A stretch of 64,000 nucleotides of DNA from Mangrovibacterium sp041596335 (GCF_041596335.1 NZ_JBFHIT010000001.1:124001-188000), one strand, 5' to 3'. Shown: positions 54,426-64,000, numbered from the stretch's first letter. The notes: generated from the letters alone by a model not told the origin. Numbers and translations: made by a program.

Positions 54426-54472
54426 ACTATTGTTGCGCCACCGACACAATGGTTTTATTACACAACAATAGT
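54426..54472. promoter_or_regulatory. inverted repeat in the HTCS/GH88 divergent region
   Basis: ACTATTGTTG (54426-54435) and CAACAATAGT (54463-54472) are a perfect 10-base inverted repeat, arms 27 bases apart. It lies 106 bases from the HTCS start and 82 from the GH88 start. It is a plausible HTCS operator, though these regulators often use direct repeats. Function inferred from position. Confidence 0.45.
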
Positions 54473-54553
54473 TTCGAAATTGGAACATCGCTGTTATTCT
54501 GCAGGCTTTTCGAACTCTACTTTTACAACAGAATCAAACAAACCTAACTGATA

Positions 54554-55732
54554 ATGAAACAGTTCCTCTTATTCATTTTAATTGTCTTTTTGGGCAGTTG
54601 CTCTTCAAACAATGCATCCACATCTATCAATGCTTTTATTAAGAATGCGGATTCGGCTTTAAAATATTCGGTTGAAGCTTTTTCGCAAGCGAAGACCAAT
54701 GATCTGGTTTCTCCCCGTACTGCCGAGAACAATTCTATCGTAATGGTAAAACCACAGGATTGGACCAGCGGATTTTTTCCGGGCGAACTATGGATCATGT
54801 ACGAGCTAACCGGCAACGATTATTGGAAGGCGAAAGCGACTGATTTTACATTGCCTCTTGAAAATGAAAAATGGAACGGAAAAACTCATGACATGGGTTT
54901 CAAGATGTTCTGCAGCTATGGAAAAGCATGGAAAAACACGAACGAACAGGCCTACCAGAGCATCCTGATCCAGTCGGCCAAAACTCTTGCCACTCGCTTT
55001 AATCCAACAGTTGGGTGCATCCGTTCGTGGGATCACAATGCAGACAAATGGGACTACCCTGTGATTATTGATAATATGATGAACCTGGAGCTACTGTTTT
55101 GGGCTGCCCGGGAAACCGGCAATCAACTTTATCGAAACATTGCCATTACACATGCCGAAACAACCATGAAAAACCATTTCAGGGATGATTATTCCTGTTA
55201 CCATGTGGTGGATTACAATCCGGCTAACGGCGAGGTAGAAAACAAAAACACGCACCAGGGTTATTCGCACGAAAGTGCCTGGAGTCGCGGCCAGGCATGG
55301 GCTCTATACGGATATGCGATGGTTTTCAGGGAAACTGGCATGAAAAAATTCCTACTCCATGCTGAAAAAATTGCGGCTTATTTCCTGAATCATCCCAATC
55401 TGCCGGAACACAAAATACCCTATTGGGACTTCGATGCGCCACAACTACCAAACGAGCCGTACGATGCTTCGGCTGGCGCGATAGCGGCATCGGCTCTTTA
55501 CGAATTAAGCACTCTTTCAGCCAATGGCGACCTGTACCAAAAAGCAGCCGACCAAATGCTTAAAACGCTACTAAGTCCCGATTTCTTGGCAGATACCAAA
55601 AATAATCATGGCTTTTTACTGAAACATTCCACAGGTTCCAAACCTCATCAGTCAGAAATTGATGTTCCGCTGGTTTATGCAGACTATTACCTGCTCGAAG
55701 CCATTCAACGAAAAATAAAGCTGTCGGAATAA
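54554..55732 (+). CDS. GH88 unsaturated glucuronyl hydrolase (lipoprotein)
   Basis: 392 residues with a lipoprotein signal (LIVFLGSC). (alpha/alpha)6 barrel of GH88: KTHDMGFKMFCSYG with a likely catalytic Asp near residue 112, WDHNADKWDYPVIIDNMMN near 160-176 with the second Asp, and YSHESAWSRGQAWALYGY, typical of the family. It hydrates the unsaturated uronic acid left at chain ends by polysaccharide lyases, releasing it. This implies that the PUL's glycan contains uronic acid, such as glycosaminoglycan, ulvan or an acidic plant/algal polysaccharide. The matching lyase is not in the window. Start of the operon that continues with SusC/SusD. Confidence 0.92.
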   Translation: MKQFLLFILIVFLGSCSSNNASTSINAFIKNADSALKYSVEAFSQAKTNDLVSPRTAENNSIVMVKPQDWTSGFFPGELWIMYELTGNDYWKAKATDFTLPLENEKWNGKTHDMGFKMFCSYGKAWKNTNEQAYQSILIQSAKTLATRFNPTVGCIRSWDHNADKWDYPVIIDNMMNLELLFWAARETGNQLYRNIAITHAETTMKNHFRDDYSCYHVVDYNPANGEVENKNTHQGYSHESAWSRGQAWALYGYAMVFRETGMKKFLLHAEKIAAYFLNHPNLPEHKIPYWDFDAPQLPNEPYDASAGAIAASALYELSTLSANGDLYQKAADQMLKTLLSPDFLADTKNNHGFLLKHSTGSKPHQSEIDVPLVYADYYLLEAIQRKIKLSE

Positions 55733-55793
55733 TTCAACCTAAAAAACAATACAAACCCACACACAATCATAACTAATTCAAACTAAAAAACTT

Positions 55794-58700
55794 ATGAAAA
55801 GAAGATTCATTAAATCGTATTTTCTGCTGTTTATCTTGAGCTTCGTTTGCATGCTGGCAAGCGCTCAGGTTAAAACAATTACCGGAAAGGTAACAGGAGA
55901 AGATCAAGGTTCAATTCCAGGGGTTACTGTTGCTATACCTGGCACATCCAGTGGTACAATTACCGACTTAGATGGTAAGTTTTCGATCTCCGTCCCATCA
56001 ACCACTAAAAAACTGGTTTTTAGCTATATCGGACTAAAAACTATAGAAGTTGACATAGCCGGTTCAACGACTGTCAACGTGGTCATGGAACAAGACCATA
56101 TCGGGCTGGAAGAAGTGGTGGCAGTTGGGTACGGCGTTCAGAAAAAGAGCGACCTTACAGGCTCCGTTTCATCGGTGAAAGCCGACGAAATTATTAAAGT
56201 ACCCATGGCAAGGGTCGATCAGGCGTTACAGGGAAAAGTGACCGGGATGGTCGTGAGCAACGACAAAGCTCAACCTGGTTCAAGCCCTGTAATCCGTATC
56301 CGCGGCGACAACTCCATCTCCGGCGACAACGAACCACTAGTTGTAATAGATGGTATCCTTGGAGCTGACATGAGTATTCTTGACCCTTCCGAGATTGAAT
56401 CGGTTGAAGTATTGAAGGATGCCTCTGCCAAAGCAATTTACGGTTCGCGGGGTGCCAATGGCGTTATCATTATCACCACAAAAGGCGGTGTCAAAGGAAA
56501 AACCCAATTCGACTTCGCTGCATACACTTCTATTTCTAAAATTGCCAACAAACTGGACTTGATGACAGCCGAAGAGCAGTATAATCTGCTAAGCGACTAT
56601 CCTGTTGATTCTGATATGTACGATGACATTCAGGACCTGCTGGCGATGTATGACCCAACGAACCCGGAAGGCACCGACTGGCAAGATGTTGTTTTTCAGC
56701 AAGCACTGACTCAAAGTTACAGTCTGAATGCCAGCGGAGGGAGCGACAAAACAACCTTTGCCCTTTCCGGAAGTTATTACAACCAGGAAGGAATTATTAC
56801 CAGCAGTGGTTACGACCGTCAAACACTAAGACTACGACTTGACCATAAAGCTTCTGACAAACTGAAAATAGGGACTAACCTTTACCTTAGCAAATCCAAC
56901 CAAGATAATACACGAGCAGATTCGGCGGGAGGATCAGATGGTGGCTCGGTCACTCAGGCAGCCAATCGCTTCTCTCCCATCATTCCTGTGTATGATGCGA
57001 ACGGCAATTATTCCTCATCATTCCCCACAAGTTCGCAGCTAAACAACCCGGCCGCGTTAATTTACGAGCGTATTGATGAGCTTAAAACCTTTAGTGCAAC
57101 AGCCAATCTGTATGCCCAATACAAAATCAGAAAAAACCTGACCTTAAGGTCGAGCTACACAAGCCGATTCTCCAACAGCTGGCAAAACTTCTGGGCGGGT
57201 AAAGATCTAATGGAAGCTCTTGGAACCGGGGAGGCATCAATCGAGACTGTCAACAATATTTCGTGGCTGAATGAAAACACCCTAACTTTCGACGAAACCT
57301 ACGGAAAACACCATATTACAGCGATGGCCGGGATTACCGTTTCGGAAACAGAAAGACCTAGCGTTGAAGCCACGTCCATCGATTTCCCAACCGAGGCGCT
57401 CAAATACAATTCGCTCGAATTGGGAACGCCAGACGGACAAACAGTAGAATCCGGCTTAACCGAGAGTTCAATGTTCTCGTACCTGGCACGGATTAACTAC
57501 GTGCTTGCCAGTAAATACCTATTTACAGCCAACTTCAGAGCCGACGGATCATCCAAGTTTGCTGAAAACAATAAATGGGGTTATTTCCCATCGGCAGCTT
57601 TAGGCTGGAGAATGTCTGAAGAATCGTGGATGAAAAGTATAAGGCAAATCAGCAACCTGAAACTAAGGGCAAGCATCGGCTCAACCGGTAGTCAGGCCAT
57701 TTCATCGTATCAATCTCTGGCCAGCTACTCCAGCGCCACCGTACCTCTGGGCGACTCGTTCTACAACGCATTGGTGTCCGATCGAATTCCGAATCCAGAT
57801 TTAAAATGGGAAACAACTACCGAAGCAAACGTTGGATTCGACTTTGGCATGTTTGATAACCGCATCAGTTTATCAGCCGACTTTTATAAAAAGAAAACCA
57901 AGGATTTGCTTTACAGTAAAAACCTCCCCTATTACTCGGGTTATGCTTCTCAAACACAAAATATTGGAAGCATCGAAAACACCGGACTCGAACTTGCCTT
58001 AAATACCGTTAATATCGACCGGAAGTTAAAGTGGTTTTCATCCTTCAACATCAGTTTTAATAAAAATGAAGTTGTTGACCTGGGGGGTGACGAATACCAG
58101 ATTTACGACTATTCCGGTGGTTCTCTGGGCGACGACTGGCGAGAGATCGTAATCCTTAAAGTTGGTGAATCGCTGGGTAACTTTTTCGGGTATGAATTCG
58201 ATGGGATTTACCAAAACCAGACTGAATGCGACGCGCTTCCCTACCCTTCCGGAGCTTGCGAGCCTGGTATGATCAAACTGAAAGATATCAGCGGACCGGA
58301 CGGAGTTCCTGACGGACAAATTACGGCAGACGACCGCACCATCATAGGAAACGGTATTCCTGATTTTGTATTCGGATTCTCCAATGATTTCTCATACAAT
58401 GGGTTTGACCTCAACATCATGTTTCAGGGCTCTTACGGGAACGAAATCTTCAACTTAAACCGGATTAAACTGGAACGGGCAAGTTATGAAAACGGCTTGG
58501 CGATTTTGCTGACTGAGGCCTGGACAGGAGAAGGCACATCAAACACCATCCAGAAAATCAACAAAAGCGTTGGTCCGGCCAATTCACGTTTTGTAGAAGA
58601 CGGTTCGTATATCAGACTTAAGAATATCTCTCTGGGCTACACAATTCCTTCAACCCTGACAAAACGTTTGAATATTTCGAAACTACGGTTCTACATCAGC

Positions 58701-58844
58701 GGACAAAACCTGATTACAATAACCGATTATTCGGGCTACGATCCGGAAATTAACTCACGCACCGGCAACTTGGCCCGCGGAATCGATTATGGTGGCTACC
58801 CGACTGCAAAAACTTACACCATTGGACTAAATTTAGGTTTCTAA
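55794..58844 (+). CDS. SusC-like TonB-dependent outer-membrane transporter
   Basis: 1016 residues. Signal peptide, a carboxypeptidase-D-like domain (about 25-105), the plug domain with the SusC element DASAKAIYGSRGANGVIIIT, and the 22-stranded barrel ending in a C-terminal aromatic strand (IGLNLGF). It imports oligosaccharide through the outer membrane with energy from TonB. It pairs with the SusD gene 12 bases downstream and with the HTCS upstream. No TonB-box deviation seen. Substrate follows the PUL, not determined here. Confidence 0.97.
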   Translation: MKRRFIKSYFLLFILSFVCMLASAQVKTITGKVTGEDQGSIPGVTVAIPGTSSGTITDLDGKFSISVPSTTKKLVFSYIGLKTIEVDIAGSTTVNVVMEQDHIGLEEVVAVGYGVQKKSDLTGSVSSVKADEIIKVPMARVDQALQGKVTGMVVSNDKAQPGSSPVIRIRGDNSISGDNEPLVVIDGILGADMSILDPSEIESVEVLKDASAKAIYGSRGANGVIIITTKGGVKGKTQFDFAAYTSISKIANKLDLMTAEEQYNLLSDYPVDSDMYDDIQDLLAMYDPTNPEGTDWQDVVFQQALTQSYSLNASGGSDKTTFALSGSYYNQEGIITSSGYDRQTLRLRLDHKASDKLKIGTNLYLSKSNQDNTRADSAGGSDGGSVTQAANRFSPIIPVYDANGNYSSSFPTSSQLNNPAALIYERIDELKTFSATANLYAQYKIRKNLTLRSSYTSRFSNSWQNFWAGKDLMEALGTGEASIETVNNISWLNENTLTFDETYGKHHITAMAGITVSETERPSVEATSIDFPTEALKYNSLELGTPDGQTVESGLTESSMFSYLARINYVLASKYLFTANFRADGSSKFAENNKWGYFPSAALGWRMSEESWMKSIRQISNLKLRASIGSTGSQAISSYQSLASYSSATVPLGDSFYNALVSDRIPNPDLKWETTTEANVGFDFGMFDNRISLSADFYKKKTKDLLYSKNLPYYSGYASQTQNIGSIENTGLELALNTVNIDRKLKWFSSFNISFNKNEVVDLGGDEYQIYDYSGGSLGDDWREIVILKVGESLGNFFGYEFDGIYQNQTECDALPYPSGACEPGMIKLKDISGPDGVPDGQITADDRTIIGNGIPDFVFGFSNDFSYNGFDLNIMFQGSYGNEIFNLNRIKLERASYENGLAILLTEAWTGEGTSNTIQKINKSVGPANSRFVEDGSYIRLKNISLGYTIPSTLTKRLNISKLRFYISGQNLITITDYSGYDPEINSRTGNLARGIDYGGYPTAKTYTIGLNLGF

Positions 58845-58877
58845 CACCAGTTTTTAATGATAAAGAACAAACGAAAT

Positions 58878-60323
58878 ATGAAAACCAAAATATTATTCAT
58901 ACTGACAATTCTCCTGATATCTTTTTCAGGATGTGACGATTTTCTGGAAGAAAATCCACAAGATTTTCTGTCGCCCGACAACCTCCCGGTTACAGAAGCA
59001 GACTGTGACCTACTGCTTAATGGAGCGATCAGCTATCAACGTGCGCAAAATTTGTATGAACGCAGTCTGGTATTTCTGGCCGGAATTAGTGCTGACGACA
59101 TGGACGTGCGTAACTCATCGGGCGACCGCTACGAGATCGACCGGTACACCTACCTGACAACAAACCAGCACATCGAAAATGTCTGGAGCTCGGCCTATGC
59201 CCTGATCAACGAATGTAACATCATGATCAATAAGATCCCGGAAACGGATCTTTCGGATTCGGTTAAAGAACAATATGTAGCAGGAGCCAGTTTTTTGCGT
59301 GCCCTGTGGTACTTCCATTTGGTGAGGCTTTTTGGCGACAACCTCATTCTATTGGATCAACCGGTAGACGACTTTACCGCTGCACTCGAGCTGGAAACCG
59401 CCTCCATCGAGTCGGTTTACGAACTGATTAAAATGGATATCGACTATGCGGTAGGCATAAACAGCAGTGGCAGCTCGCGTTTGCCGGTCGAGGATTGGAC
59501 CGCAGCCGGACGCCCAACCTATGGCGCTGCAAAAACGCTTCAGGCGAAAATTTACATGACAATGGCCGGCTATCCGCTCAACCGCACCGAATATTGGGAC
59601 ACTGCCCGCGAGGCTGCACTCGAAGTATTGAATATTTCGCGCTACGAAATGGCAACCGACCTGGACGACATGTGGCTGATCGAAAATGAGAACAGCCCTG
59701 AGTTTATCTTCAGTGTCCAAAACCACTTGCCTGACTACGGTAGTATGTTGCCGGTACAAACCCGCCCCGATGGCTGGAGCGTTTATGTGGGTAGCGAATA
59801 CTATTATTTGAAATATTTCGAAGACGGTGACCTCCGAAAAGAAGCGTATCATATTCTCGAGTGGAACGGGAAACCTTATACCAGCTTAAGTGGGAAATGT
59901 CCTTACGTAGGCAAATGGGTCGACATTGCCCGCGATAACTTGTCGGACTACTCGAAACGGACTGATTCCAACTTCCCGGTTTTCCGGATCTCTGAAGTTT
60001 ACCTGATGTTTGCAGAAGCCGAACTCGAAGTGAACGGCTTGACCACTGAAGCATACGATGCCTTAAATGCCACCCGTCTGCGTGCCGGACTTTCGCAACT
60101 ATCAGGATTAACCTCCGCAGAATTCAAAGAAGAATTAATTGCCGAACGTGCCCGTGAATTAACCTTCGAGTGTAAACGAAGATTCGACTTGCACCGTTGG
60201 GGAATGCTCGATCAATTTATGAGTACCGACCCTCATGCCAGCACCGGCTGGAATATGGAGACCCATGAGTACTATCCTGCTCCGGAACGGGATGCACTAC
60301 TAAACTCAAACCTGGCAGACTAA
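58878..60323 (+). CDS. SusD-like surface glycan-binding lipoprotein
   Basis: 481 residues from the ATG at 58878, which gives a normal lipoprotein signal (MKTKILFILTILLISFSGCD); an in-frame start at 58857 adds seven residues. Typical SusD/RagB pattern: LEENPQDFLSPDN, FLRALWYFHLVRLFGDNLIL, KTLQAKIYMTMAGYPL, the YLMFAEAELEVNG helix and the closing ERARELTFECKRRFDLHRWG element. It covers the SusC channel as a lid and captures oligosaccharide. The family is certain; the ligand is not known. Confidence 0.96.
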   Translation: MKTKILFILTILLISFSGCDDFLEENPQDFLSPDNLPVTEADCDLLLNGAISYQRAQNLYERSLVFLAGISADDMDVRNSSGDRYEIDRYTYLTTNQHIENVWSSAYALINECNIMINKIPETDLSDSVKEQYVAGASFLRALWYFHLVRLFGDNLILLDQPVDDFTAALELETASIESVYELIKMDIDYAVGINSSGSSRLPVEDWTAAGRPTYGAAKTLQAKIYMTMAGYPLNRTEYWDTAREAALEVLNISRYEMATDLDDMWLIENENSPEFIFSVQNHLPDYGSMLPVQTRPDGWSVYVGSEYYYLKYFEDGDLRKEAYHILEWNGKPYTSLSGKCPYVGKWVDIARDNLSDYSKRTDSNFPVFRISEVYLMFAEAELEVNGLTTEAYDALNATRLRAGLSQLSGLTSAEFKEELIAERARELTFECKRRFDLHRWGMLDQFMSTDPHASTGWNMETHEYYPAPERDALLNSNLAD

Positions 60324-60337
60324 TCGCCGCAGGGTTA

Positions 60338-60377
60338 AAGGAGGTATCAGTTTGACGTTAAGCACTGATACCTCCTT
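60338..60377 (+). terminator. strong perfect hairpin after susD
   Basis: AAGGAGGTATCAGT (60338-60351) and ACTGATACCTCCTT (60364-60377) form a perfect 14-base stem with a 12-base loop. There is no long T-run, so it may act as a partial terminator or mRNA stabiliser that gives higher SusC/SusD expression than the downstream enzyme genes. Confidence 0.6.
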
Positions 60378-60394
60378 AATAAATATATCCGCCT

Positions 60395-60514
60395 ATGAAG
60401 AAGCTGCAAACTGCCTTGCTTTTCTTGCCAATCTGGATCTGTCAGAGGCAATCCTGGAACTCAACATGGATAACTGCTGATGATCAAAGCAAACCACTCT
60501 TTTCAAAACGATGA
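60395..60514 (+). pseudogene. 39-residue signal-peptide remnant of a secreted protein
   Basis: The frame starts MKKLQTALLFLPIWICQRQS, a normal export signal, and continues NSTWITADDQSK, then stops at 60512. The WITADDQ-type beginning is like the first residues of mature secreted glycosidases such as alpha-rhamnosidases. It has no remaining body, so it is probably the 5' stub of a deleted enzyme gene. It could also be chance. Confidence 0.35.
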
Positions 60515-60565
60515 AACAAACATTCTGATCCTGATTCAACGAATTATACCTTAAATTGATTTTCT

Positions 60566-61510
60566 ATGAATACATATATTTCGACTACATTGGTTGCTGT
60601 TTTACTCAGTTTAAGCCTGGCAGCCCGTGACTATACGAAAGAGGTAATCGACCTTTGGCCCGCAAACAACATTCCCTACAATAAAGTCAATCATTCATTC
60701 GCTGAGACCGCTGATTCTACCGGACGAAGGATTTCTCAAATCTCAGTTCCGAAACTCTATGTTTACCGAAAAACAGCGCCCTCTGATATCGGGGCAGCAA
60801 TAATGTACATCCCCGGCGGGGGTTATTCTGTGGTAAGCTTGTCGGACGAAGGTGAAGCATATGCCAAACAGTTCCTGAAAATGGGCTTTGATGTTGTTGC
60901 CGTTTTAAAATACCGCCTGCCAGATGAACGCATCGTAACCGAAGAGCATAAAGTTCCCTTGTGCGACGCCCAAAAAGCTCTGTCGACGATACACAAAAAC
61001 GCTTCAACATGGAATATCAGCAGGGACAAGATTGCCGTAATGGGAGGTTCGGCAGGAGGACACCTCGCTGCTTCGTTGGCAAACCTGACCAAACCAATTG
61101 TCGCGCCGGGTGTAACCAAAGACGAGCTTGAGCAGGCAGTTTCCATACTGCTGTACCCGGTTATCAGCTTTAATTTGCCACACCGCCACAAAGGTTCCTT
61201 TAGATATTTGCTGGGTGAGAACTCGAAAAACACAGCCATGCTCGACTATTACTCGATGGAAAAACGCGTGAATAAAAATACGCCGCCTACCTATCTGGTT
61301 CACGCGATTGACGACCTATCTGTCCCCTACCAGAACAGCGATATTTATGCTGAAAGCCTGGACCAAAAAGGGATCTCACACAAATGTGTGCATCTGGATA
61401 AAGGAGGTCATGGGTTCGGGCTAAATTTTGAACGCACAGGTTTGGACTGGACCAGCGATTTAGAACAGTGGCTAAATACCACAACAACAATCTTTTCAAC
61501 CAATCAATAG
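60566..61510 (+). CDS. alpha/beta-hydrolase, secreted esterase-like
   Basis: 314 residues with a weak signal peptide. Alpha/beta-hydrolase fold with oxyanion element YIPGGGY (HGGG-like), nucleophile S162 in GGSAGG, Asp249/250 in AIDDLSVP and H282 in GGHGFG. Related to BD-FAE/acetylxylan-esterase-like and other carbohydrate esterases commonly found in PULs. It would remove acetyl or similar groups from the glycan. Substrate unknown. Located between SusD and GH2 in the operon. Confidence 0.88.
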   Translation: MNTYISTTLVAVLLSLSLAARDYTKEVIDLWPANNIPYNKVNHSFAETADSTGRRISQISVPKLYVYRKTAPSDIGAAIMYIPGGGYSVVSLSDEGEAYAKQFLKMGFDVVAVLKYRLPDERIVTEEHKVPLCDAQKALSTIHKNASTWNISRDKIAVMGGSAGGHLAASLANLTKPIVAPGVTKDELEQAVSILLYPVISFNLPHRHKGSFRYLLGENSKNTAMLDYYSMEKRVNKNTPPTYLVHAIDDLSVPYQNSDIYAESLDQKGISHKCVHLDKGGHGFGLNFERTGLDWTSDLEQWLNTTTTIFSTNQ

Positions 61511-61529
61511 AAACAGAAGAAAAAAAAAT

Positions 61530-63950
61530 ATGAAGCAATGGATGTTAATACTCGTATTTTGTGTAGCAGGAAATCTGGCTCAAGCGCAAACCCTCTCCCA
61601 TAAATCAACCCGTTTAACTCAAAACTGGCAATTCATTCAACAAGACCTGGGTGGAATTTGGGAGGCTATCCGGCCGGCAAAAGCTGGCAGTCCGGAAACC
61701 GTCCCTATTTGGACCGACATCAGCCTGCCCCACTGTTTTAACGCCACCGACGCGGTAAATCCGTATGTAAATTACTACCAGGGGCCGGGCTGGTATCGAA
61801 CCTTGCTGGAAATAAACAATCCATACAAAAATGGCCGCACCCTATTGCATTTCGAAGGTGCCGGCCAAAAAACAGAGGTGTATGTGGGGTCGAAAAATGC
61901 GGGGAGCCATGTGGGTGGTTACGACGAATGGACAGTAGACATTACTGACTTTATTGAAGCCGCGTTAACCGAAGACGGCAGAATTCCGTTAACGATTCGC
62001 TGCGACAATTCACGCGACTTGGAGATGATCCCTTCCGACCTGTCCGATTTTAATTTTTACGGTGGCTTGTATCGCTACCTGAACCTGGTTTATTTTCCCG
62101 AAACCTACATCCAACAGGTTCATATCCATCCTGAAATTACGGGCAAAAAATCGGGTGAAGTGAAAGTTGAAATTAGCTTCTCGGAACCAGTAGCGGGGGA
62201 TTTGACCATAACTGTAAAAAATGTACAAAACAAAACAGTTTACACAACCAAACTCAATTCAACATCTTCCAAAGTTGAACACAATTTTCAACTAAAAACG
62301 ATTGATAAATGGTCAACCGATATCCCGAACTTATACAGTCTGGAAATTACAACAAACGCTGGGCAGCTTTATTCCGACAAGTTTGGGTTCCGGGAATTCA
62401 AATTTGAAAAAAACGGCCCGTTCTATTTGAATGGCGAGCGCTTACTGATTCGAGGCACACACCGACATGAAGACCATGCCGGTGTAGCTGCGGCAATGAC
62501 CGAAGAGATGATTCGAACCGAGATGCAGCTGATGAAAGATATGGGGGTGAATTTTATCCGTTTGGGCCATTACCAGCAGTCGCGCATTGTGCTAAATTTA
62601 TGCGACAGCCTGGGCATTTTGGTGTGGGAAGAAATTCCGTGGTGCCGTGGCGGATTGGGAGGTGAAACATACAAAGAGCAGGCACGCCGGATGCTGACCA
62701 ATATGGTCAACCAGCACTACAACCACCCCTCGGTAATTGTTTGGGGTCTTGGTAATGAAAACGACTGGCCCGGTGATTTCCCTGAATTTGATGAGACAAA
62801 AATCCAGGAGTTTATGAAAGAGCTCCACGAACTCGCTCATAACTTGGATGCTACCCGTAAAACAGGAATCCGCCGTTGTGATTTCTGCAAACACATTGTC
62901 GATGTTTATTCGCCTTCGATTTGGGCTGGCTGGTATCGCGGCATCTTTACAGAGTACAAAGAATCATCGCTCAAGGAAATGGAAAAGGTAGATCACTTTT
63001 TCCACATGGAATGGGGAGGTAGCAGTCATGCCGGACGCCATGATGAAGACCCGGACAAGGGCTTGGAGTTCATTGAAACGGGCAAAGGTACCGACGAACG
63101 CGCCGGAGATGCTTCACTGATTGGTGGAACAGCCCGCGTTTCGCGCGATGGTAACTGGTCGGAAACCTATATCTGTAACTTGTTCGACTGGCATCTGAAA
63201 GAGCAACTCACTATGCCTTGGCTAACGGGAGCGGCGCAGTGGGCTTTTAAGGATTTTTCGACTCCGGTTCGACCCGAAAACCCGATTCCCTATATGAATC
63301 AAAAAGGAGTAATCCAGCGCGATTTCACGAAAAAGGAAAGCTATTTCGTCTTTCAATCCTATTGGACCGATAAGCCAATGGTACACATCTACGGACACAA
63401 CTGGCCGGTTCGCTGGGGCAATCCGGGCGAAAAACGCATGGTAAAAGTGTATTCGAACTGCACCAAAGTTGAACTCTTCCTTAATGGGAAAAGTCTGGGA
63501 GTTAAACAGCGCGACACCGGCATTTTCCCGGCCTGCGGTCTTTTTTGGAATGTTGAATTTGAAAAAGGAGCAAATACACTTCGAGCTGTGGCAAAGGCGA
63601 ATAAACTTGAAGTGCGCGACGAAATTGAATTGATTTACCAAACAGAAAAATGGGGAACACCTGAGAGATTGATACTAAAAGAGATTGAGATAGATGAGAA
63701 TACGAGTTGGCTGGAAGTAACAGCACTGGATAAAAATGGCGTTTTATGCCTGGATGCCAACAATTTCGTTGAGTTCTCGGCAGCCGGCGACGTGGAATTA
63801 ATCCAGCACCAAGGCACGGTAACCGGTTCGCAACGGGTGGGCTTGTGCAACGGAATGGCCAAAATTAAAATTAAAAAATCTGGGTCATCATATGTCGCTT
63901 TCGTAAAATCGGAGGGTTTGAAAACCGCTGTGGTTACTCATGAAAATTAG
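61530..63950 (+). CDS. GH2 family glycosidase (secreted)
   Basis: 806 residues with a Sec signal peptide (MKQWMLILVFCVAGNLAQA), not a lipoprotein. Architecture: sugar-binding jelly roll, Ig-like domain, GH2 barrel with acid/base E410 (LGNENDWPG) and nucleophile E494 (HMEWGG), and C-terminal Ig-like domains. Family activities are beta-galactosidase, beta-glucuronidase and beta-mannosidase. With GH88 in the PUL a role on a uronic acid-containing glycan is likely, but the exact sugar is not determined. It starts 19 bases after the esterase gene. Confidence 0.92.
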   Translation: MKQWMLILVFCVAGNLAQAQTLSHKSTRLTQNWQFIQQDLGGIWEAIRPAKAGSPETVPIWTDISLPHCFNATDAVNPYVNYYQGPGWYRTLLEINNPYKNGRTLLHFEGAGQKTEVYVGSKNAGSHVGGYDEWTVDITDFIEAALTEDGRIPLTIRCDNSRDLEMIPSDLSDFNFYGGLYRYLNLVYFPETYIQQVHIHPEITGKKSGEVKVEISFSEPVAGDLTITVKNVQNKTVYTTKLNSTSSKVEHNFQLKTIDKWSTDIPNLYSLEITTNAGQLYSDKFGFREFKFEKNGPFYLNGERLLIRGTHRHEDHAGVAAAMTEEMIRTEMQLMKDMGVNFIRLGHYQQSRIVLNLCDSLGILVWEEIPWCRGGLGGETYKEQARRMLTNMVNQHYNHPSVIVWGLGNENDWPGDFPEFDETKIQEFMKELHELAHNLDATRKTGIRRCDFCKHIVDVYSPSIWAGWYRGIFTEYKESSLKEMEKVDHFFHMEWGGSSHAGRHDEDPDKGLEFIETGKGTDERAGDASLIGGTARVSRDGNWSETYICNLFDWHLKEQLTMPWLTGAAQWAFKDFSTPVRPENPIPYMNQKGVIQRDFTKKESYFVFQSYWTDKPMVHIYGHNWPVRWGNPGEKRMVKVYSNCTKVELFLNGKSLGVKQRDTGIFPACGLFWNVEFEKGANTLRAVAKANKLEVRDEIELIYQTEKWGTPERLILKEIEIDENTSWLEVTALDKNGVLCLDANNFVEFSAAGDVELIQHQGTVTGSQRVGLCNGMAKIKIKKSGSSYVAFVKSEGLKTAVVTHEN

Positions 63951-64000
63951 CATTGAGAAGGATTATCCAGTATTAACATTCAACTACTACCAGCTCCAAT

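Overview
The window looks like a chromosomal segment of a marine, probably anaerobic or facultative Bacteroidota (my guess is the Marinilabiliales/Prolixibacteraceae side). The reasons are SusC/SusD pairs, a hybrid two-component sensor of the PUL type, lipobox-bearing glycosidases, TAnnTTTG-like promoter boxes, weak Shine-Dalgarno signals, and genes for agar-type red-algal galactan use. I saw no tRNA, rRNA, CRISPR array, insertion sequence or prophage integrase.

Region 1 (1-17023, minus strand) is an extracellular contractile injection system (eCIS, PVC/Afp/AlgoCIS type). Read from its 5' end it encodes the DUF4255 terminator protein, an unidentified 479-aa protein, two sheaths, two tube proteins, a 54-aa DUF5908 protein, the LysM adaptor, the VgrG-like spike, the PAAR tip, gp25, a gp6/baseplate-J-like protein and a partial second large baseplate protein that runs off the left edge. 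The AAA+ ATPase, fibres and cargo expected of such loci are not in the window. A beta-rich module is inserted in one sheath and reappears in the 479-aa protein.

Region 2 (17426-31128) is mostly housekeeping: ligA, a DUF6913 protein, dapA, carboxynorspermidine decarboxylase, an ABC exporter, a CDF metal exporter, a TrmJ-like RNA methyltransferase, a secreted beta-repeat protein, a glycosyltransferase, a thioredoxin-like lipid/periplasmic oxidoreductase and an MscS channel.

Region 3 (31353-38651) is the most interesting part. An AraC regulator faces a six-gene corrinoid-dependent methyl-transfer operon: a UroD-type methyltransferase, a corrinoid protein, a second UroD-type methyltransferase fused to a thioredoxin-like domain, a CobW GTPase, a MetH-activation-like protein and a RACo-like corrinoid activator.

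Region 4 (38862-49106, minus strand) converges on it and carries an agar/porphyran operon: sulfatase, GH2, GH16 agarase/porphyranase, and what looks like a complete 3,6-anhydro-L-galactose oxidation route (aldehyde dehydrogenase, enolase-family cycloisomerase, Zn-alcohol dehydrogenase, SDR). The Zn-ADH gene has an in-frame TGA, and the operon's 5' side ends in gene fragments at about 49490. Red-algal galactans contain 6-O-methyl-D-galactose, so I propose that region 3 may be an oxygen-independent O-demethylation system for methylated algal sugars. This is inference from gene neighbourhood; no substrate can be read from the sequence.

Region 5 (50268-63950) is a second PUL: hybrid two-component sensor, GH88 unsaturated uronyl hydrolase, SusC, SusD, an esterase-like hydrolase and a GH2 enzyme. 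It points to a uronic-acid-containing glycan.
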